Source of the DNA: Candidatus Fermentibacteraceae bacterium
GTDB lineage: Bacteria > Fermentibacterota > Fermentibacteria > Fermentibacterales > JCC-6
DNA length: 64,000 nucleotides
Direction of reading: 5' to 3'
Assembly: GCA_016744855.1 (NCBI GenBank)
Contig: JADGDO010000009.1
Location: forward strand, 3,871-67,870
A program made the position numbers and the translations under genes. Positions 33,989-44,200 of the stretch are shown here, in pieces; positions within the stretch are counted from its first letter, which is position 1; the number at the start of each line of letters is the position of its first letter. The notes below the pieces were generated by a model that saw only the letters and a list, made by a program, of their open reading frames with translations, was not told where the DNA came from and did no database searches.

Positions 33989-35613
33989 TGACAACTTTTA
34001 TACTTCTCTCTATGATTCTCGGTATGGGCAGATATGCGGTGGATGGTACCTTCCACTTTCCTGAAATCCAGCAGATGGATCTGAGACATGATCCGGCTAA
34101 TCAGCCCACCGGTCCGCTTGCAGGCAAAGACGGTTCTCATCAGGTCGGTGACGTGGTTAATTTTTGGGCACTGGATGAGAGAGGCACTATTCCCATGTTT
34201 TATCTCACAAGTGCTACCTGCAGATTTGCCGGTGATCTCTCCTATATCTTTGTCGAAGATACCCAGTGGGATGAAACTTTTGATCAGGATGACGTTGACG
34301 ATCTCGCGGCAGGTATGGAAGGCTCTGAGGGAATTATCGCAACAGATGCAGAGTATTTCGGAGACATTCCTGATCTGATTGATAATGACCCGAATGTGTA
34401 CTTTCTGGTACTCGATATTAAAGACAATTGGGGCGTAGCGGGTCAGGAGTGGTATATCGCAGGGTACTTCAGTCCCTACAATATGTTCACAGAGTATGAA
34501 GCTCGAAACTACTACGGTGGTCATTCCAACGAAGTTGAGATGCTCTATATTGACTGCTTCCCGGGCGACCCTTCAGAGGCAATGCTGACCGCCAGTCACG
34601 AGCTGGTTCACCTGATTCAGTATGGAATCAAGCCTTTCAGTGGTGAGGAACTCTGGGTGATTGAAAATCAGGCACAGTCCGGTACATTCCTCTGCGGTTA
34701 TCCAGCCCCTCAGGTTCAGACATTCGTGGATTTCGGTGGAGTAACACCAATTAAATGGACTGATCTTCCCGACCCCAACCTGCAGGTCGCAGGATATGGT
34801 GCAGGATACCTCTTCTTCTCATACCTCTACGAGAATTACGGCGGGAAGGATTTCATCTGGAACAGCACTCACGGAACAGTAAAGGGGATTGAGGGCGTTA
34901 TTGACGCAATAGAATCTGCCACAGGCCAGACGGTAAACATGGAAGACATTCTATCAGACTGGATGATATCCTGTTTTGTAGATGATGTTTCTCTGGGATA
35001 CGGCTGGGAAAGTTTTAGAATTGCCGATTACGATACTGCTGACCCGGGAAACAGACCCGGTCTCGATTATACAGGAGTTGTTACCGATACTCCCTGGAGT
35101 GACCCATGGCACAGTGTTTCCGGTTACCAGGGTAACTACTACAACATAGAAGATGGTTTAACCGGCAGCCTGAGGGCCGAAGGAACCGGAATAGGCAACT
35201 TAAACGCCTGTTTTTTTGATGGAAACTCAGTTCAAAAACTTGACTCTGGCAGTGCTTACGATGTTGCTGTAAGCCTTGAGACTCCCGGTACTCTTATGCT
35301 GATGTGCAACAGCTTTGCCGGACTTGATATGAACCTCGCAGCAGGTGGTATTGGTAGTAGCAGCAATTTTGCTGTATTCCCTAATCCATGCCTCGGTGAT
35401 TTGTATTTCCAGTTCACTTCAAACGGTACACCGGTAGTTCTCTCAATCTTCGACCAGGCAGGTGTACATGTAGAGACCGTGACGCTTTCTGCGTCCTCGG
35501 GTGAAACTGTAGTCACCTATACCGGGGCTTCAGAGCTTGCTTCGGGAATCTACTTCTACCGTTTCCAGCAGGGCTCGAGAACGGAAACCGGCCGTGTTGC
35601 TGTGGTTCGTTAG
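33988..35613 (+). CDS. Secreted zinc metallopeptidase-like protein with sorting-type C-terminal domain
   Basis: 541 residues. A short hydrophobic N-terminus (TFILLSMILGMG) is probably the signal. His204-Glu205-x2-His208 in ASHELVHLIQYG, followed by a conserved Glu in IENQAQSG (~230), fits a gluzincin such as the M30/hyicolysin type. A cysteine-poor beta-rich part follows. The C-terminal ~80 residues (FPNPCLGDLYFQF...LSIFDQAGVHVETV...GIYFYRFQQG) are the sorting-type domain. Probably a third protease cargo in this operon. Overlaps the upstream gene by one base and the next by about 20. Confidence 0.75.
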   Translation: MTTFILLSMILGMGRYAVDGTFHFPEIQQMDLRHDPANQPTGPLAGKDGSHQVGDVVNFWALDERGTIPMFYLTSATCRFAGDLSYIFVEDTQWDETFDQDDVDDLAAGMEGSEGIIATDAEYFGDIPDLIDNDPNVYFLVLDIKDNWGVAGQEWYIAGYFSPYNMFTEYEARNYYGGHSNEVEMLYIDCFPGDPSEAMLTASHELVHLIQYGIKPFSGEELWVIENQAQSGTFLCGYPAPQVQTFVDFGGVTPIKWTDLPDPNLQVAGYGAGYLFFSYLYENYGGKDFIWNSTHGTVKGIEGVIDAIESATGQTVNMEDILSDWMISCFVDDVSLGYGWESFRIADYDTADPGNRPGLDYTGVVTDTPWSDPWHSVSGYQGNYYNIEDGLTGSLRAEGTGIGNLNACFFDGNSVQKLDSGSAYDVAVSLETPGTLMLMCNSFAGLDMNLAAGGIGSSSNFAVFPNPCLGDLYFQFTSNGTPVVLSIFDQAGVHVETVTLSASSGETVVTYTGASELASGIYFYRFQQGSRTETGRVAVVR

Positions 35614-36274
35614 CACTCTATTTCTAGCATATGATTTTCCTGATATTGTTCTCTGCGATCTTGAAATAGATGTTTCCGGTACGATTTGGCTTCTGCCGGA
35701 ATCAGAATCTGTTGTAATAAGATTGGAACAAAATGGTCAGCAAAGCCGGTTTGACACCGGCTTTGTTGGTATTCCAGCCGGATTGGCTCTCTCTCCAACC
35801 GGCAAATGGATAGTTTCATATCAGAATCCCGGTGTTATACGCGTTTTTGATCAGAACGATATTCTTTCAGAAGAAATATTTTTGCCTAGTCCAGGTGACA
35901 TTCTCTTTTCCGGTTTAGCTTTGTGGGCAATAGATACAATCAAGAACAATGTGATTACTTCAAACAGCGAAATTGTCGCTATGAATTGCTGTAACAGTCG
36001 CTCCAGAATTTGTTTGGAAAGAACAGGCAGTGGTATTTCAAGCGGTCCTTACGGAGTCTTCCTGCTGGAATCAGGAGAAACAAGAGTACAGATTGCCGAC
36101 TCTGGTTCAGCCTGCTTCTCAGAGGATGGGATTTTAATTCTCAGAGATGGGAACCTTGTGATCCATGGTGGCGACACTCTTCTAACAGATTTGCCCTATA
36201 GCAGGATCTCTGCATCACCAGACGGAGAAACTGTTGTTCTCTGGGGAAATTCTCATCCTATGGTTCTTGAATGA
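35594..36274 (+). CDS. Predicted exported beta-propeller-like protein
   Basis: 226 residues. The start is uncertain: GTG 35594 gives a hydrophobic leader (VLLWFVSTLFLAYDFPD) and overlaps the upstream gene by 20 bases; ribosome binding is weak, as in coupled genes. The rest has repeated strands such as GTIWLLPESESVVIRLEQNG and GIPAGLALSPTGKWIVSY, like NHL or WD-type propellers. It ends with the overlap ATGA to the next gene. Function unknown; location and operon suggest a periplasmic accessory protein of the outer-membrane machinery. Confidence 0.6.
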   Translation: MLLWFVSTLFLAYDFPDIVLCDLEIDVSGTIWLLPESESVVIRLEQNGQQSRFDTGFVGIPAGLALSPTGKWIVSYQNPGVIRVFDQNDILSEEIFLPSPGDILFSGLALWAIDTIKNNVITSNSEIVAMNCCNSRSRICLERTGSGISSGPYGVFLLESGETRVQIADSGSACFSEDGILILRDGNLVIHGGDTLLTDLPYSRISASPDGETVVLWGNSHPMVLE

Positions 36275-39200
36275 TATCTATTTCATTGCTACTCACTCTT
36301 ATCGGTTTTACATTTACTGTAGTCGGAACCGGAAACGAATACCTTCCAATCCCTGCTTCCCCCTGGCTTGCTCCGGAATCAATTGTTGCAACATCCGGTG
36401 GAGATACTCTTTCAGCTGTTCCTGCTTCACGTGGCCCTTCAGTAGGCCTTCTCCTGAATCCTATACTGGGGGAGGGCGATACTGTTTTTATTACGGCTGA
36501 TACACTGGATATCTCATTTCCCTCGGTGTCCGGGCTTGATCTCCAGCCATTGGAAAGAGGGCAGATTCTTCCCTTGCAATCTTTTTACGCAGGGCATGAT
36601 CCGGTGCCTGAAGGGCTCTATATATCCGGATCCAAACGGTTGGGAGTTTCAGTTGGGTCCGGTGGTGGTATTTCACAAGGGACAGAGCTTTCTATTCAGG
36701 GAATTCTTGCACAGGGCATAACAATTAACGGCAAAATTACCGACAGGGATCTTCCCCTGGGAACTTCTTCTTCAGAAGCTCTTTCAGATCTTGATAAAGT
36801 TTACATTGGCCTCGATGGTGGTTCTTGGGACGCTGAAATGGGTGACCTGGACTGGGAAAGCAGAGGGGCAGTTCCATGGCGAAGTGAGGTTACAGGTTTC
36901 AACGCAGGGGTCAGACCAGGAGAATACTTAGACCTCAGCGGAGGATACGGCACTACAGGCAGTGAGCGTCAGAAAATAGTGTTATTGACGGAAGAGGGCC
37001 TTCAGGGACCCTATACTTTCGCTACCGGAGGAGGAGTAACTCCCGGCAGCGAACAGGTTTTTCTCGACGGCAGCAGACTGCAGCGCGGTGCAGGTGCGGA
37101 TTATGAAATAGATTATGCAGGAGGGCTTATCACCTTTACAACACAACGACTAATTCGACGAGATCAGAGGGTTGATGTCTCCTGGTATCGCGAGGGGGAC
37201 GGGTTCAGAAAAGACCTTACGAGGCTTGAAACCATACTCGATCCATTTGAAGGATTTTCGGTTGGCTTTTCCGGTTTTTCAAGGGGAGACAATGTCGATG
37301 TACCACTCGGTTTTGTAATGACCGATGAAGTGCAGGAAGCACTGGAAAATGCAGGAGAAAATCTCTCGGATGCATGGGTTGACGGTGGGACTTTTGTTGG
37401 AGAAAACAACGGTAGTTATACACTGGACAGTCTTTCGCACTACTCGTGGACCGGTCTTCTGCAGGGGGATTGGAGCGTTGAATTTTCTAGACCACCGGAA
37501 GGTCAGGGAGATTACATATATGATTCTGCAACGGGAGGCTATTCCTGGGTCGGTGTAGGGCAGGGAACACATTTTGCTCGGAAATATATATCCATTCCCA
37601 GTTCTATAGATCTCCTCGGAGCAACAATAACAGGAGACACCAGTGCTGGTGATTATCTTTTGTATACAAATTTTTCCAGAAAGAGGGGAAACTTGTTCAA
37701 TACAGATGCAACTACTAGCGAGGGTTCTCTTTCCGGTGGTAACTTTACTGTGCTTCCCTGGGAGTCGGGACCTGAGATTAATCTCAGTGGAAGATTTGTC
37801 TCTGATGCCTTCAATACTCCCGATGATATGGATACCGATGCCGATTTGACCAGCTGGGGACTTCCAGCCGGCTGGAAGGGGAGGGATAGTTTTATTCTCG
37901 GTGATCTTGGAGGCGAGTCACTTAGATTCACCGCTGGTGAGAGGTTTCTCGAAGGGGGGGGAACTAGTACAATTTCCAACCTAGAATTTACCCCTTTTGA
38001 TGGAGCACTCAGAGCGTCATTTGCCTTAAAAGGATTGTCCAGAACGGGTACATCCCTTCTCTCGGGAGGAAGACGTGGACTTATCAGCTCTGATGCAACA
38101 ATTCAGATGAATGCATTTACTCCATTTCTGAAAGCATCTTACTTGGGAGAAAGCTGGGTTGACAGCTTATCGGGTGGTCTCCTTGTTTCTGATATGGGAG
38201 TTCTTCTGGAAACAGGCAGTTGGACATCTACTGTATCAGCTGGTGGAGAAATTGATCGTAGAAATGGGATAAATCATCCTGACCGAACTCTACGATTGGG
38301 TCTTGTAACCAGGGCTGCAGGAGTGTCTTGGAATTCAAATGCCAGTATACAGCATTCTACCGGGTGGTTTGAAGGCGGAGGGGCAACCAGTTCAGACGCC
38401 GTCAAAGCCGGTTATTCAGGCAGAACCGGGAATGTCTGGATTTACAGCCAGTATACAGCGGGAGGTTATTTTTCGAAACTCATGGATATTGTTTATACCT
38501 GGGTTGGTGGTGGTAACGGTGATTACAGTTACGACCCCGAGACTGGAGAGTATTATCCTGATCCATCCGGAGATTACAGGCAGGTATACATACCTGGCCA
38601 AGGGGAAACAAGAGTTCTGGAAGCTTCTTTTGATGGAGGGTTTGCATGGTCAGACTCTTCGAACTCTGCTGGAATAGATGGAACAATTAAGTTATCCGCT
38701 TCCGACCCTGAAGACAGGTTGAGGACATACACCCTTGCAGGTGCCTTTGATGTAGCATCCCCTGGGGGATGGGAGGCGAGCCTTGCCCCATACCTTTCAT
38801 GGGAAGAGAGTCTTCTCACCCGATTCACAGTTAGGGCTTCTGGGTTTGACAGAATTGATGAATACAGTGGTGTTGGCAATACAAGGGAGACTTTCAGAAA
38901 ACTTGAGGTTACACCGATTCTTCAGCCGGAGGATTGGTTTGAGGTTGAAATATCAGCAATGGCAGCTTTTCGCAGAAGGGCACTTTACGGCCGCAGAGAG
39001 GTAGATGAAGTTGGAGGCAGCCTAACTCCCACATTCGTTACAGAATTCGGCCTGAGCACCGGCATAAAGGTCTCCGGGGAGAATCGAAAAGAGAGGGAAG
39101 GAGATCTCGAAGCATTTAACTGGGGATTTGAGCCCAGGATATCCATTAATGGCGGAGGGTGGGTTGCTTCAGGCAGCTTCACCAGTTGGTATATGCCCGG

Positions 39201-39384
39201 TGAGGAAATCGTACCCTCATGGTTTTTTGACGGTAGACAGACAGGTTGGACACTGGAACCGAGGTTATCCCTGGGAAGAAACATCAACAGATGGTTCCAT
39301 GTTTCCCTTTTCTATTGGGGCAGGAAGCCAGCAGACAGTGAATGGACACAACGGGGTGGGCTTGAAAGCACGGTGAATTTCTAA
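36271..39384 (+). CDS. Large predicted outer-membrane beta-barrel protein (possible translocon-like)
   Basis: 1037 residues with a signal peptide (SISLLLTLIGFTFTVVG). Residues ~240-310 contain VFLDGSRLQRGAGADYEIDY followed by AGGLITFTTQRLIRRDQRVDV, a plug-like beta module that I recognise from large outer-membrane proteins of FCB and candidate phyla, including SprA-like ones. Two copies of a GDYxYDxxTGxY motif occur (GQGDYIYDSATGGYSWVG and GNGDYSYDPETGEYYPDP). The rest is strand-rich and ends in Phe (ESTVNF), consistent with a barrel. It is less than half the length of SprA. With PorU/PorV and Omp85 genes around it, it could be the pore of the export route, but this is inference. Confidence 0.65.
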   Translation: MISISLLLTLIGFTFTVVGTGNEYLPIPASPWLAPESIVATSGGDTLSAVPASRGPSVGLLLNPILGEGDTVFITADTLDISFPSVSGLDLQPLERGQILPLQSFYAGHDPVPEGLYISGSKRLGVSVGSGGGISQGTELSIQGILAQGITINGKITDRDLPLGTSSSEALSDLDKVYIGLDGGSWDAEMGDLDWESRGAVPWRSEVTGFNAGVRPGEYLDLSGGYGTTGSERQKIVLLTEEGLQGPYTFATGGGVTPGSEQVFLDGSRLQRGAGADYEIDYAGGLITFTTQRLIRRDQRVDVSWYREGDGFRKDLTRLETILDPFEGFSVGFSGFSRGDNVDVPLGFVMTDEVQEALENAGENLSDAWVDGGTFVGENNGSYTLDSLSHYSWTGLLQGDWSVEFSRPPEGQGDYIYDSATGGYSWVGVGQGTHFARKYISIPSSIDLLGATITGDTSAGDYLLYTNFSRKRGNLFNTDATTSEGSLSGGNFTVLPWESGPEINLSGRFVSDAFNTPDDMDTDADLTSWGLPAGWKGRDSFILGDLGGESLRFTAGERFLEGGGTSTISNLEFTPFDGALRASFALKGLSRTGTSLLSGGRRGLISSDATIQMNAFTPFLKASYLGESWVDSLSGGLLVSDMGVLLETGSWTSTVSAGGEIDRRNGINHPDRTLRLGLVTRAAGVSWNSNASIQHSTGWFEGGGATSSDAVKAGYSGRTGNVWIYSQYTAGGYFSKLMDIVYTWVGGGNGDYSYDPETGEYYPDPSGDYRQVYIPGQGETRVLEASFDGGFAWSDSSNSAGIDGTIKLSASDPEDRLRTYTLAGAFDVASPGGWEASLAPYLSWEESLLTRFTVRASGFDRIDEYSGVGNTRETFRKLEVTPILQPEDWFEVEISAMAAFRRRALYGRREVDEVGGSLTPTFVTEFGLSTGIKVSGENRKEREGDLEAFNWGFEPRISINGGGWVASGSFTSWYMPGEEIVPSWFFDGRQTGWTLEPRLSLGRNINRWFHVSLFYWGRKPADSEWTQRGGLESTVNF

Positions 39385-40715
39385 TGTATATACTGCTGCT
39401 ATCCTTGGTGTTCTCATCAGTTTCAATAAGAGTCACAGGGGCTCCTCCCTTTCCACCTGTTCCGGATTCCGTTGCAGTAAGTACTGTACAGTTGGAGGAA
39501 CTCAGAGATGAAATACTCAACTGGTATCTTCAGGAAGGTTATCCGTTTTCTTCCGTTGCCATGTACTTGTCAGACACAGATACTCTGACTGTTAATACTG
39601 TACCGGGAAGGCATGCACTGCTGGAAGAAATAAGATTTCCCGATTCTGTAAAAACTACCCGTACTATTCTTCTCCGGGAGATGGCCCTGCGGCCGGGAGA
39701 TACCTACAACCAAGAGCTGATAGGGGAATGGTTGAATGCAGTTCAGAGATATCCCTTCATAGAATCAGCCGGTCCGGTTGTTGTGGCTTTGGGACCGGGT
39801 GGTAATATCGTTCTACTTGTTCCTGTTGATGAGGCTCCTGTAGGATGGTTTTCCGGTGATGTCGATTTTTCGAGTTCCGGTGGATCCACAGGTGGTGGTG
39901 AAGTCATTTTCACAAGTATTTTCGGCACAGGACGCAGGCTTGAACTTTCCGCGTCAGCTGTTGAATGGGGAGGGGTAGATGCCGCGGGATTGTACAGAGA
40001 GCCATGGATTCTGGGCTCGCCGGTCTCTGTTCAGCTTGAAATTGATCAGCAGGTTCCCGACAGCGGTAGCGTGCTCCGAGAGTGGTCTGGTTCAGTAATA
40101 CTAAGTCTTGGCAATGTTGATGTTGCAGGAGGTGGTGGGACCTGGCAGAGTTGGCCTATGAATCAATCGGAAGAGAGTTACAGATATGGCTCAGCAGGTA
40201 TTTCTGTAGATTTTACTTCTGCTGTTCCTCAGGGAAGGGAGGGGTTCACCGGAGTTCTCAGTACAGAAGCTGGAAGCGCTTCCGGGGTCGACTCAACCTA
40301 CTTTATGACCAGGGCTGAAACCAATCTAAACCTAACATCCTACAAAGGTATGTTCGGCGTTTCTATTACTGCCATGGGAGGGGGCATAGTCAGCGGAGAC
40401 TGGTTACCTTCGATGGTAACTCGTCTCGGAGGATACGGAACCATCAGAGGTTATCCAAAGGACTCATGGAGAGCCGGTGAATGGGGCATTGCAGCAGCAG
40501 AGGTGTCACTTGGAGAAACTGCTACACAGTTATACATATTCACCGATACTGGTGTCCTTAACACTTCTCACAATGGAATACAGTATCCTCTCTCAGCCGG
40601 AATCGGGCTAAGGGGAACAACAGGAAGTCTTCATTTTGATGCGGGAAGTGGCTTTCCGGTCAACAGCGGACCGTCAAGCGCAAGATTCTATCTATCGGCT
40701 ATGATAGGTCTTTAG
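39384..40715 (+). CDS. Omp85/BamA-TamA-like outer-membrane protein
   Basis: 443 residues with a short signal (ILLLSLVFSSVSIRVTG). One or two POTRA-like modules (~30-125; LQEGYPFSSVAMYLSD and RPGDTYNQELIGEWLNAVQRYPFI) precede a 16-strand-type barrel. The Omp85 loop signature is GGYGTIRGYPKDSWR with Arg355-Gly-Tyr357. Fewer POTRAs than BamA, so more like a TamA or patatin-associated type. It overlaps the preceding gene by one base (TAATG) and ends the operon. It may insert or dock the barrel proteins encoded upstream. Confidence 0.8.
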   Translation: MYILLLSLVFSSVSIRVTGAPPFPPVPDSVAVSTVQLEELRDEILNWYLQEGYPFSSVAMYLSDTDTLTVNTVPGRHALLEEIRFPDSVKTTRTILLREMALRPGDTYNQELIGEWLNAVQRYPFIESAGPVVVALGPGGNIVLLVPVDEAPVGWFSGDVDFSSSGGSTGGGEVIFTSIFGTGRRLELSASAVEWGGVDAAGLYREPWILGSPVSVQLEIDQQVPDSGSVLREWSGSVILSLGNVDVAGGGGTWQSWPMNQSEESYRYGSAGISVDFTSAVPQGREGFTGVLSTEAGSASGVDSTYFMTRAETNLNLTSYKGMFGVSITAMGGGIVSGDWLPSMVTRLGGYGTIRGYPKDSWRAGEWGIAAAEVSLGETATQLYIFTDTGVLNTSHNGIQYPLSAGIGLRGTTGSLHFDAGSGFPVNSGPSSARFYLSAMIGL

Positions 40716-40742
40716 CAAAGAACCGCTGAATTACGGGAGAGG

Positions 40743-41225
40743 TTATTCCCCCGCTTGTACCTCTTCAATGTTCCAGAAGGGAGGAAGAGTGTTTTCCTCA
40801 ATTCTGTCAGCCATTTTTTCTATTTTGTCTTTCTGCACTCCATGAATGTTTCTGGAATATGCAGTATCTGTGTTTGCTACAATACGCACAATTTTCACAG
40901 GAACTCCGAATGCCTGTGCTAGCGAATAGTATGGAGCAATTTCCCACGCTGAAGTGTTTGTGTTGTCTACAACAAGGGTGATTTTACATGAATCCTCAGT
41001 GCTGTTCATGAAATGAAGAAGCCTTTCGGTGAAGTTTTTAAGACAGGAGGAATGAGCCTCTGAAAGCCTGGCGGGGTCAAAATGGTATTGCCCGTCTTGA
41101 TTGCAAAAGAAACTATCTGCACTGAATACTTCTGTCATGTAAGGATTAGTATTTGTTCTTACCCATGTTGATTTCCCAGATCCTGGGATCCCGCTGGTTA
41201 TTATTACCTGCTTCACCCTACTCAT
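40743..41225 (-). CDS. Small P-loop kinase (polynucleotide kinase/zeta-toxin-like fold)
   Basis: 160 residues. Walker A is in SGIPGSGKSTW (residues ~11-20), a second-strand Asp is in VFSADSFF, and LVVDNTNTSAWEI is the Walker B/DNTN motif of the AAA_33/polynucleotide-kinase group (NEDD4BP2-like). The lid Arg is in YSRNIHGV. The substrate is unknown (nucleic acid end, nucleotide or small molecule). It overlaps the end of the upstream ATPase-TPR gene by eight bases and is probably co-expressed with it. Confidence 0.8.
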   Translation of the reverse strand: MSRVKQVIITSGIPGSGKSTWVRTNTNPYMTEVFSADSFFCNQDGQYHFDPARLSEAHSSCLKNFTERLLHFMNSTEDSCKITLVVDNTNTSAWEIAPYYSLAQAFGVPVKIVRIVANTDTAYSRNIHGVQKDKIEKMADRIEENTLPPFWNIEEVQAGE

Positions 41226-44200
41226 GGAGGATTCCCAGTAATTTTTCCAGCTCTTTCAAGTCATTCTCGCCCTCAATATCCATTCCGAAAGCCTCCTTCA
41301 GCTTCTTCACTTCACTGTATTTTTTCATGGCGTTTGCATGCTGCCCAAGCTCAAACAAACATGTACTTTCTCCTATGGCATGTCCAACAAGAGAAGAGTG
41401 GTCTTCAGCAGCAGAGCATCTTTTTGCGGCCTCTTTATAAAAATTGTAAGCCATCTGTACTCTATCTGTTTTCAGCATAAGAGATCCCAGGGATCCAAGA
41501 GCTCTGGCTTGGGTTGTTAAAGCATTCACGGTGCAGGCAAATCTAAGAGATCTTCTTGCTGCACCGATTGCTTCCTGAATTCTCCATTTTTTTGAGAGAA
41601 CTCCGGAGAGATTAAGATTTGAAACTGCAAGCGCACGCTTGTCTCCTGTCTCTTTTATCATTTCCATTGCTTCTCTGATATGCTGCTCAGCTTTATCGTA
41701 TTGTCCGTCAAGCTTGTACGCAAGGCCAATGTTAGAATGGAAAGTCATGACACCCCTTGTGTGTCCGATCTCTTCACCCAGCCGAATGGCCCGTTCAAGC
41801 GCGCTTATTGCATTTTCTGCTTCGCCGAATCTGGCGAGTGATCCACCCAGATTTCCCAGAATGATACATTCGCCTCGTTTATTGCCTGATTTGCGGTGGA
41901 TAGCCAGTGCTTCACGGTACTTACTGAAACCCTCATCTTTTCTACCCATATTGATCTCGATCTGGCCCATGTAAGCAAGTGCATTCGCCTCAATGGTTGA
42001 ATTGACGCATTCTCTGGCCAGTTGATAGGTTTTTGAATAGTGGTTAAGAGCTTCTTTCAAGCTTCCTGTTCGCTGCATAAGAATTCCCATGTTACCGTGA
42101 AGCTTAGCCAAAGGTATTTTCTCGAGAGAATTCTCATATTCAAGGGCTTTATTCAAAACGGAAAGAGCCTCTTCAATTCTCCCCAGAGAAACGCACACTG
42201 CTCCTGCAGAACTGTAGTTGTTTGCTGCAACGTTCTTGTCTCCTGTAGATTCGGCTGTTTTTGCCGCAATCAGATAGTCCTTCCGCACTTCGTTCAGGGG
42301 TCTTCCCATATTCTCTTTCGCCTGAGCCATTGTAGAATAAATTAAGGCAAGCTCTCTGCCGGAAAAAGATGATTTAAGCGTTTCTGCAGCGTCGAGTGCC
42401 AATTGAAACTTTCCCATCATCAGATACAACTGCATGTCATAGTAATCTGCTCTGGATGAATAGCAGCTGTTTTTTGGAATTCTTCTCTGAATTTCTCCTG
42501 CAAGGGTTTCGGCTCTGTTAGCGTCAGCCGCTTCAAGGCAGTACTCGAGGGCGTTAAGGAGGAATGGAACGGCTTCCTCCCCGGATTCAGATTCGATCCA
42601 GTGTCTTGAAATTGTTATAGATAATGTCTTGTCTTCTAGCGGATTCAGGTTTTCTGATAAGATCTCCGCGGCCTTCTGATGTATTAAAATCCGGTTTCCC
42701 TTGAGTATTGTATTGTATACACTTTCTGCCATAAGGGAATTGAGGAAATGGTAGGAATCATTTTCTTTTGTTGTTAAGAAACCCATGTTGATTAGTCTTG
42801 AAAGGAGAAGTCTCGGTAGTTTCATCCCAAGGCTGGAAAAAAGATCACAGAAAAGGTTTTCATCGAAGCCGCTTCCAAGAACTGATGCGACCTGGAGAGC
42901 AAACCTTTCAGTAGGGTTAAGGTTGGATATTCTTGCAATAAGGAATGACTCTGCTGTGTCTGAAACAACATGCTCGAGTTTTTTGTCAAGAAACCAGTCT
43001 CCATTGCGATTTCTTGCAATTATTCCTGTTTCGAATGCATGGACAATAAGCTCTGTGAGAAGAAGAGGATTGCCTCCAGTGGACTCAATAAGAAAATCTA
43101 CAAATCTATAGTCTTCAACCCCCTCGGCAGAACCAAGAAGACTCTTCAGCATCTTGTTTACCGATTCCTTATTTAGACCCTCAATAACAAACTTTTCAGA
43201 TGATTGAAGCAGATAGTCAGTTGGTGTGTTTCTCGATGAAACTATAAGAAAAACACCAGCATCGGTGAGTGTTCTACTCAATTGATCCAGCAAATTAAGC
43301 GAGGCAGCATCTGCCCAGTGAAGGTCTTCAATAACAAGTATCAGGTTGCCATCCAGACGGAGTTCTCGGATTTTAGCCATTATTGTTCCGTATGGATCGA
43401 AAGTACCTTTTTCCATGAGAGGCAGCCATGTTCCCAGGGGCGGCTGATCCCATAATTTGTTGCTTAAACGAATAATTCTTGCATCGTCTTGCTTGATCCC
43501 TGAAAGAAAGTTTTCAACGAAACTGGTTTTCCCCGAACCGGGCTTCCCGGAAACAAAAACTGCCGGGTGATTGAACCACTTTAGATATGAGTTGAACGCC
43601 GCTTCCAAGCGAGCGGTTTCTCTTTCTCTTCCTATCAGAGAACTGTTGTGGAGAAGGGGATGAATTAGCTGTGAATCTCTTTTTCTGAGAGGGATCCATG
43701 TTTGTTTGAAGCCTTCGAATTCTTCCCAGGTAAAAAAGTCGCTGGAGGCTTTCATGACCTTTTCTGATACGAGAATTGTATCTGCAGGGGCAAGTTTTCT
43801 CAGTTGATTTGCAAGGTCCATGCATCTGCCGTGAATGAATAGTTTTTTCTCTGAATCGGGAGTGACAGAAGCCAGACCCCAGGCAATACCCGCAGATGCT
43901 GTAAGATTTATGTTGTTCTTTGCATTTTCACTGTTTACACTCTTCCCAATCATGCCAAGGCTTTTGAACATCCTGAAACAACAGTCTATTGCCCGTCTGC
44001 ATGAGTGTTCATTGGTATTTGAAGCTCCAAATGTTCCGACAATCACATTGGAATGTGGTGTCGTGTATTGACCTCCGAAAGTTGTAATACAAGCACAAAG
44101 TTCCTCTGTTATCAAAGCCAGTATTCTGTTGCTGGAATCACCGAAGGGAAAAGCAGTCAGTCTTTCAACTCCTCCCACATCCATGGAAAGAACCGCCACT

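Noticed and set aside
33985-34524. 179-codon minus-strand open frame over the metallopeptidase gene
   Set aside because: No ribosome site and no family signature; explained by the codon use of the plus-strand gene.
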